Made by a program: the position numbers and the translations under genes. A DNA stretch of 64,000 bases from Ctena decussata (Eukaryota; Mollusca; Bivalvia; Lucinida; Lucinidae), in contig OZ022514.1 in assembly GCA_963989385.1 (NCBI GenBank), positions 26,205,222 through 26,269,221 of the forward strand. Direction: 5' to 3'. Below are positions 47,301-56,300 of the stretch, piece by piece (positions within the stretch are counted from its first letter, which is position 1; every line of letters starts with the position of its first letter). The notes under the pieces are model-generated. The model was not told where the DNA came from. It was given only the letters and a program-made list of their open reading frames with translations, and made no database searches.

Positions 47301-50300
47301 ATGGACTTAGAAAATTGTCTTTTTATTGATTGGATGTTATGGTTAAAGTTTTTTAAAGACACATATCTCCTGAACCCATAGATGAATTCTTTTTATATTT
47401 GCACTGTACTTAGATCAGAGTACTACCTCAACCCAGCTCAGTGACCTTGATGTCAAGGTCAGGGACTTAGGAAATTTGGTCTTTGTTAAAGTTTTCTAAT
47501 AGCATACTTATTCATAATGCTTGGCAGAGATTTAGTTTGCACTTGAACTGATGTTGGACACTTTTTTGAGTTTTTACAAAACATTATTTACTTACCCCAC
47601 TGGATGACCTTGAAGTCAGGGTCATCGACTTTGAATTTTGTCTTAAAGATTTGGGTTAAAGTTTTATATTTATGAAGACATAATTTCACAGTGCCACAAT
47701 GGACTCAGTTGATACTAATACTTGGACTGGTGTTAGATAATGATTCAAGGTTTTGATACATCTTAGCCCCCCCCCCTCAGCCTTTAAAACCCCAGCCTTT
47801 AGTTATTGGACCTCAAGCTCATGGACTTTGAAATGTCATATATCATGTGGATTTATTTTATTTTTATCTTATTTTAAGACTTATTTCTGAGATAGCTTTT
47901 GTTTATAAATGTGTTGTCATTATGGACATGCTTGCCTGAAGTTTTATGCATAGCAGTCCACACTATCATAGCGACTGTAAGATGGGCAGGCACCTATTCA
48001 GGTGAGCTATGCTGTCAGGTGACAGCTCTTGTTCTTCATGTATTGCATAAAATAACATAAAACTGCAACATTTTGCAGGCTGATCTGAGATGTTGCTCTA
48101 TCTGCATGCCTACAGGAGCATTTTATATATTCGCGTTTTAAAAGTATATTTCATTTATGTCGATAGAGAATGACAAACTAGTTTTGCATTGACATGAAAT
48201 CATCCTTAGCTTTCGTACATGTTATTCACACTATACATGTCATAACTAATGTCCCTTATAAAAATATGGGGTTGTTGAAGTTCCCGTTAAGAATGCACCA
48301 GTATAACATTCCCTCAGACAAAAGTGTAGTTATTCCCAAGGGTCTGCACTTTTGCCGAAATGAAGTAATATGTTTGAAAGCCAGCATCTACAGCAGCTGC
48401 TGACAACGAGCCCCGATAGCTCTGGCGCTGGCCTGCGGGTCTAGCGGTCCCAGGCTCGAGATCCGCTCGAGGCGGAAATCTTTATAACTGTAAACGGGAT
48501 TCCATTGCACACGGCCTCACATTATCACACTCTCATTGACCTCACATGACTGAAATACTGTTGAAAAGGATGTAAAATCGCAAGTCATCCAGCCACCTAC
48601 AGCTGACAAGCTCATATGTTTTTTTTTAAACTCCAGAACTCTATCGTTAAGTTGGGACATTTGCTGGATCCTCATTTTTTGGAATAACTACTGATTGTAT
48701 TCTGGTAACGGTACATATAGTTTGAAAAATACATTTCTGTAGGGCAAAACCTGGGGGAGAAATAACATTTGCCAATGATACTAGAGCGCTTAAAATTACA
48801 CATCGAGATGTTGTTAACTAATGAAATGATTCTATCAAGTCTACACATAGACTGCAACAGTTACTCCTATTGTTTAATTTTAAGTTTGCAAAACATTATA
48901 AGTAATTTTGAGGAACATTTTGTAAATACGAATACGCAGTATATACATGTACAATGCTTTTGAATATAATATTTACAACTTGTTTTAATTAGTTCCACCT
49001 GCTGCTCTTGTGGTTGATAATATACAGATGGAAGGCAACCTTACAATAATACATGGCACTGAGGATAAAAGCGTCACCCTCCTTTGTTCCGCTGATGGAG
49101 GAAAACCAGAACCCAATATTACTTGGTCTAGGTTGGACACGAACGAGACATATTCTTCTGATATCAATATAACAGAACTTGATAATGGCACTTTTGCTGC
49201 TTCTAGCTCGTTAACGTTCCTGGCAAATCGTTCGTTTGATGGAGTGGTATTCATCTGCAGTGTTTATCATCCTGCGTTGGAGTACCCTCTGGAGCTTGAT
49301 GTACACGTCGACTTAGATTGTAAGTAAAGGAATTTTTCCAAGGATGTTAAAGCCAACACACATTACGTATAGAAATGAGCCCCGACACGAGAAAACCAAC
49401 AATGTGGTTGTGCGCCCAGCGCAGACTCAGATCAGCCTGGGCATCCGCCTAGTCTAGTCAGACTCTTCTTTAAGTGCTTAAAGGGTAGCTAAGGGACTAA
49501 GCTACCTTCATGCGGACAGCGAAGACTCTGATCAGACTGGGCGGATGCCCAGGCTGATCTGAGTCTGCGCTGGCCGCGCAACCACATTGTTGGTTTTGTC
49601 GTGTCGCGGCTCAAATTACTAATGTTACGTATACAAATTATGTTATCTTTACAAAATTTCAACACCCACTTTATTTAGAAAGTATTTTGAATATACGCCC
49701 TCTGAAAACTGATTCAAATACTAAAGAATGAATGAGCTGGCTGAGCAACTATGAGTGTAAATAGTTGAACAATTTTACTATGGCTATGATCGATAGGGTT
49801 GTGCGCATGGTCGGCATTTCAAGGCTCCGGAACTGTGTTCCAGACAATCCAGACAATAAGGTGGTGTGGACAGAAAGAAAATACTAGTTTAACCAAAATG
49901 GCAGACAAGCGAACGACACAGAAAAGCTATATAGAAAGAAGAAAATGCTCTAAGCTAGTTTAGTAAAGATTGACTGATGTTGTCCCATAACATATATATT
50001 GCAGTCCAAAACGCTATCAAACAGAAGAGATTTTGTCTGGGTAGGACGTCATCATGTCATGATTATTCAATTACCATGCATTCGTTTTTTCCTGCACGGT
50101 TTGTATGCCAACTTCCGGAACTGTCATAAAAGTTCTTATACAGAAAGCACAGCCGAAGCCAGCATGACCTAAATGAAATAGCTTGTTAAATAAACGATGT
50201 TTGAAGCCTTGAGTAGGATGTGTATATCATTGTTTGCTCTATTCCGTCGCCATGGAAAAACAAAACAACACGAAAGTGCGATTAATTTGTTCTTAATACT

Positions 50301-53300
50301 CAGTTATAATGCGTTATCTTAAATCATACCTGGACATATGCTACGGGCTTTGTGTACTACTTAATTAAGATGAATCGTCATAATTAATAGTCCTTTAGTT
50401 TACAATATTTCCAGTAGCACTGAAACTGTTTCAGTTATTTGTTTGATTTTTCGGGTGCTCAGATGGCATTGTAAAAACTTTAATCATGCACCTACTGCAA
50501 AATTCCACTCATAACAGGGTGTGATAACATGATGTGATATCATGTCACTTAAGAACTGCGCTTGCGCGAATGTTATCAGGTCATGCCTTTAGAAGCGATC
50601 TCTGAAGACAATTGGCTGTATACTGACGTTGGCCGTGATAACACCGTTCGATTGGTTGAATGACGTCCTCGACTTACGTCACAATGCTTTTGCGACGTCA
50701 AAAGTTCAACAAATCTGTGTTTACTTTTGTTTTGTTTGACGCTCTTTACACCTGAAAATATTCTAATGATGCATAATAAATAGAAAACCATGTGAGTGTC
50801 TTTTGTTATCAAGTTTATCAGGCGAGACCAGAAACAGCGTAGGAATGACAAGTCTCGACCAGAAACACGTCGGACTGGCTCGGCAAGCCTCGCCATTCCT
50901 ACACTGTTTCTGGTCTCGCCTGATAAACTTGATATCAAAAGACACTAAAATGGTATTCTCTATATCATGCTGTTCTTATTTCAGTAAAACCTCAACTAGA
51001 ACATATCAAGGATGCAACAATAAATACAGATGGATTTGATGCCACTTTTAGTTGTAAAGTATTTGGAGCTAGACCAGAACCGAATGTTACACTGCTTTTT
51101 GATGGTGAAATTGTTACTGAAGTTGACCAGGGTATATCAGTCTATGATAATACAACTCGGACATACTCTGTAACATCCGAGTTTTCTAAAGAAATGGATA
51201 GAATCGATGATGGAAAAGTAATATCATGCTTGGTTAGCCATATTACGCTTGAAACGCCTATCAGCAGGACTTCAAGAGTTGTCGTGCATTGTAAGTATGT
51301 GGGTTTTATCTCCATAATTTTCAATGCGCTATATAGTTTTTATTCAAATTTGGTTAATCACTGTAAGCCCAAATTGTGTTTTGAATTTTAGGTAAGATTT
51401 TCAAAACAGTGTCAGGATTTATAGCAATGCTAATAGGTAATGATTTTATTTTAATCTGTAAATGTAGAAATCACAACTCAGCAATCACACACCATTTAAT
51501 AAGTATTATATCAACGTCTGTTGAACGTCGTAGGGTTGACTCATGGTTCATTAAATATTGTCTCAACGTTGCGTGTCTAGTTGGAAGGTTTATAAGTAAA
51601 TACATTGCATCTTGAATATTCTTTATACATTACAAAATCGTCGGTAGAGAAGCTATACGATTTTCACGTATCGGTCCAAACACTCACCCTTTTGCCATTA
51701 AACTGACAGTTTCAGCATGTCAGCGGAATATTTGTCTATACATTACTCATAAAGTTCCCACGTGTAATGCATTCATTTGGTCTTTATTGTCGGATTTCGC
51801 CTTCGGTAGACAGATTCTGTCCATTTTGCTATGAATTTGTCTTCGCGTTCCGCTTCCTTCAGGCTCACATCAATTTAAAGAGCAAGTGAAGTATCTGATT
51901 CTATAGTTCTGGAGCATATCATTAATGGTTTTAATGATTTAGTCCGGTCCAGTTGGTAAAGCCATTAACTCGCTTGCATTTTCGCTATTCCTCTTATGTC
52001 CATATATTTTCCTAGACCCACCATCTGCAATTGTAATTGGAGAAAACGCAACGTTTACTACAGACAGTGTTTCTTTGGAATGTCTCGCCAACAACGGCAA
52101 CCCTGAGAATAATTCTTTCTTCGAATGGCAACACACCTGGCCCTCCTCCAACAACATTTTACGGGAGCTTGAATCTACAAGCGTGGATAACAACAGAGCA
52201 ATACTCTCCCTTGCAAATCTCACCTACCAGGACAGTGGCCTGTACAAATGCCGTGTAAGCAACGGAGTGGGAACTGCTGATAATCCTAATTTTGTTGAGG
52301 AACAAGATGTATACATATTTATAAAAGGTGAGTAAATAAAAAGATTGTTTTGGGGTCCCTGTCTGCGTATCTAAAATATTCCGGAATTTTGTCTATGTTT
52401 AAATGACCTATGAGTTCGGACTTATGATTTTGGTTCTTTGACCATTTACATTTAAAGAAACATCTCAACAACAGAATGAGAAAATGAGATCATTTAATCA
52501 TACATCTGTAAATGCCCATTTCTGGCACTGAAAAACATGTTAGTTGATATAAATTAAACTGTATACATTAATCATCTCAAAATAACAGCAATTTACAAAT
52601 TCTGATGGTGGATACAGAAAAGATAGATTGTAAATATCACTATTATTGAAACAATGATGTAAGTGGAATCTCAATAACGACTTAAAGCAGTAATAGTCAT
52701 ACAAGTAACTGTTGTATAAATGCAACAATGTAAACCTAAATATTGTGAAAAGTACATGCTGTATATTTTAAAACCATATTTCAACATCATATTCCCGATA
52801 TATTCCCGATAAGGACCAAAGAAGTAGTAAGTGAGTGCCAATACATCTCCTAGGCAAAACAAATTGGAAAGTTAATGCATTTTTAATGTAATATAACAAT
52901 TGTAATTCTGCAGTCGATACTTACTTGGCTGGTTAGCACGTATTATGCATATATGATATGAGCCGCGACGTGACAAAACCAACAATGTGGTCGTGCGGCC
53001 AGCGCAGACTCAGATCAGCCTGGGCATCCGCCCAGTCTGATCAGAGTCTTCGCTGTCCGCATGGAGGTAGCTTAGACCCTTAACTACCTTTTAAGCCCAC
53101 AAAAAGACTTTGAGCTTATTGAGTGAATACCCAGGCTGATCTGAGTCTGCGCTGGGCGCACGACCACATTGTTGGTTTTGTCGTGTCGCGGCTCATATAG
53201 ATAAGATGACGTGGCATTTAACTCACATTTGGGATGGTGCACATGTATATTTATGAGGATATTTACATGGGTAGAAATCACGTAAATAACGTTCGTGCAA

Positions 53301-56300
53301 CACATTAATCAGAAATCTAAGTAACTGCATTTCTTCTTTACTTAAGTTTAATGCTGTAGTGCTTTTAGATTATCTTACATACTGTAAATTATGAATTGTT
53401 TACGCATTTCTTTAATTTCATGAAAAGAAAACTTCATAATTGTATGAATGTAAATAATCGATATACAATATCAAATTCAATTCTTTGCAAATATTTCAAT
53501 TCAGGTTAAAGAACATCCATTCTGGATGACATTTTCATGGTGACGTCTTTCCCATTAGAGATCAACTGTCCGAGGAGAATTTTTTCTGTTCCCTAGGAGC
53601 GAATTCTTTCTTTAAAGGGTATATCCCGTTTTGTCCTGAGCCCTGCAAAAAGTTTTGTCACAAAAAGGATTCCTTAGTTTTCTGTCAGACACATTTCAAA
53701 ATGAATCACTGTTTTTACAAGCGGACGATATCCGCTTATTTGTGCAAATTGCCTTTATTTCATATTTATTTAATCATATGCAGTCATAGGTACTGACCAG
53801 TGTACATGTCACATTGTAACATGGGCAATAAATTAGAAATTTGGGGCTATATAAAATGCCGTAATGTGCTTGGTATAGGTGCAAAGCAGATATTTCTGAA
53901 CTATGTGATACATGGACCTCAGTTCATTTCCATGCACACAATATTTAAATTGGTAAAATCTTTTAAAACTAGAAAATGATAACCCTTGGTAGGCCTAAAA
54001 ACCTCTATTACCAAGGCAAACATCGCTGCTGTAAAGGCTTTGGAAAAACAAGATACTACATTTTCGGAAATAGATATAGCTGGTAGGACTTGTATATTGG
54101 AAGGCAGCATTCAAACAATTTTAAAGCAGCATTTGCATTTGAGAAAGAAAATTTTGTGCCAGCTGGGTCATCACTTGCTCTCTAACGAGCAAAAGAAGCA
54201 GTGTTTTAAATGTGCCCGAGAACTTCTGAAAACGTAAAAAAAAACAGCCTGGTCAATTGTAATTTGCTAGCAGGTGATAAAACTTGGGTAGACATGTTTG
54301 AGCCACAGAGAAGGGCTTAAAACAAGTAAAGCAAGCAAGAAGGTGAAGCACGGACATGTATTGCCAAACGAACAGTCAGTACAAAGAAGATGTCGTGCGC
54401 TATTTTCTTTGATTCTAGTGGGCCAGTCGTTCAGGTGCTGTGTTTGTCTGGTTATTCAGCCACTTGCTGCTTCTCTAGGAACTCTGTGCTGAAAACAGTG
54501 GAAAGTGTTTATTGCAAGAAGCGTCCAAGCAAAGGATGGTCAGGAGTCCACCTGATTCATGACAAAGCCTCTCACAAGTGTGAGGATGTTAAGCCTTTTT
54601 TTGGCGTCTGGAAGCGCTCAGTTTGTAAACCATCCATTTTACTCTCTAGCCCTGAATCCATGGTGTTTCTTTTCATTTCAAAGGCTGAAGAAAATCTTCA
54701 CTTGAAAGACATATAATTCCAGATATTCTCTTGGCAGCGCTATATTCTAATATTTCCAACATATACGTCAAAATTTGTTTGTGACATATGTTTATTTGAA
54801 TACATCAAAATGAAATATGCTTTTGCTACAAACAGAGACACTATTTTAACGCTATCCACGACTGGGTGAAAAGGCTACAAAACATGTGTCGGCAAAGGGG
54901 GAATACGTAGAGGGTTTGTTACAGTTACATTTTTTTATAAAACGATTCAGTAAAGAAATCCACCTCTCATGACAGAACTTTTTACAGGACCCTCATATTG
55001 GGGTCGTTGTCCAGGGAAGCAAACAAGAAGTCAAACGTTGTTTTTCTTTGTAAAAGTGGCGGAAACACATGGCTTTGTAGACGTACACCTTAGCTCTAAT
55101 TCGTCGGATTCAGCTTTGGCAAAAAATTATCGTTTACATTATCAACTATTTCCAGACGTACCATATGTGGTTGATGGCCGCACAGAGTATCTTTCAGACA
55201 TAGACGAAAAAGTCAATATCGTCCTTGAAGTTTATACAAACGTTGAACCTCTAACTGTTAACATTGAAAGAAATCCGGATACTATACAGACAACTGCTGT
55301 ATGGACAATCTCAGATAAAATCCAAAAGACAGTAGGCGTTCCGGTCTACAACCAAAAGATCCTTAAGTCAGGATATGGAATACCTATAGAGTTTGAAGTT
55401 CAGGCAGAAAAAAATTATGGTGCATATCGAGTTGTGATTCATAATGCAGTTGGATCCACCTATCATCACTTTTTAGTTTCGCCGCGAGGTATGTGTTATG
55501 ATTTTTTGTTGTTGTCAAGAAAGTTGATTCTTTTTCTTCTGTGATTTCTATGGACGTTTATATCTTTCTTCAGTTCTTTACACGATCAGTGTAACAAAGT
55601 AATTCATTTGCTTTAAAAATAACTTTCTGTATGAAAATTTCAACAAGTGAGTTTACAAAACTCCGATTTCTAATTTACAAAAGTCAAAGACAAACTCTGA
55701 ATTTTCAAAACATTCATTCAACGAAAATACAAATAATTCAATATATTATACAAACCGCTAGATTTAAAGCTAAAAGTGCCTAAAAATCTCTGATGTTTTC
55801 CGACAAAGCCAAATAAATACATAATAAATATAAAACTATACTTTGACGTTTTATTTCGTGTTTCTGTTTTCTTAGAAAAAGCAACCACTGCAGAGCCAGC
55901 ACAGCGAGCCGACACTAATAACTTAACCGTGGTTATTCTAGCAACCGTTGTACCTGTTGTTCTTATTGTCGCAGTTGTCATTGGCATCCTTATTTATTGT
56001 AAATTTAGACGGAGACAGCCAATGCCAGAAACTTTAGGTCAGTGAATGTGGTTTCTTTTGCTCTTTCATTTCTGCTCTTTTTATTTAGAAAGTCTACCTG
56101 CTATATTCATATAAATTTGCGCTTGGCCGCACCGTGTTTTATACGGCGACTATCATTCCGATCATTCTTGCAATGACTGTATCTGTTTCCTATTATTTTC
56201 GTAGTTGCCATTTGGTATTTTTATACACTGTAAGTTTACACAACAATAGTTAAAGACAGTAACTATAGGTGATGGTGTTCCTTTCTGCTATTTTTTAACT

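Noticed and set aside
54969..55056. Upstream extension of exon 6
   Set aside because: The frame is open from 54969, but a pyrimidine tract and AG at 55055-55056 restore phase 1 with exon 5; the extension has no Ig character.
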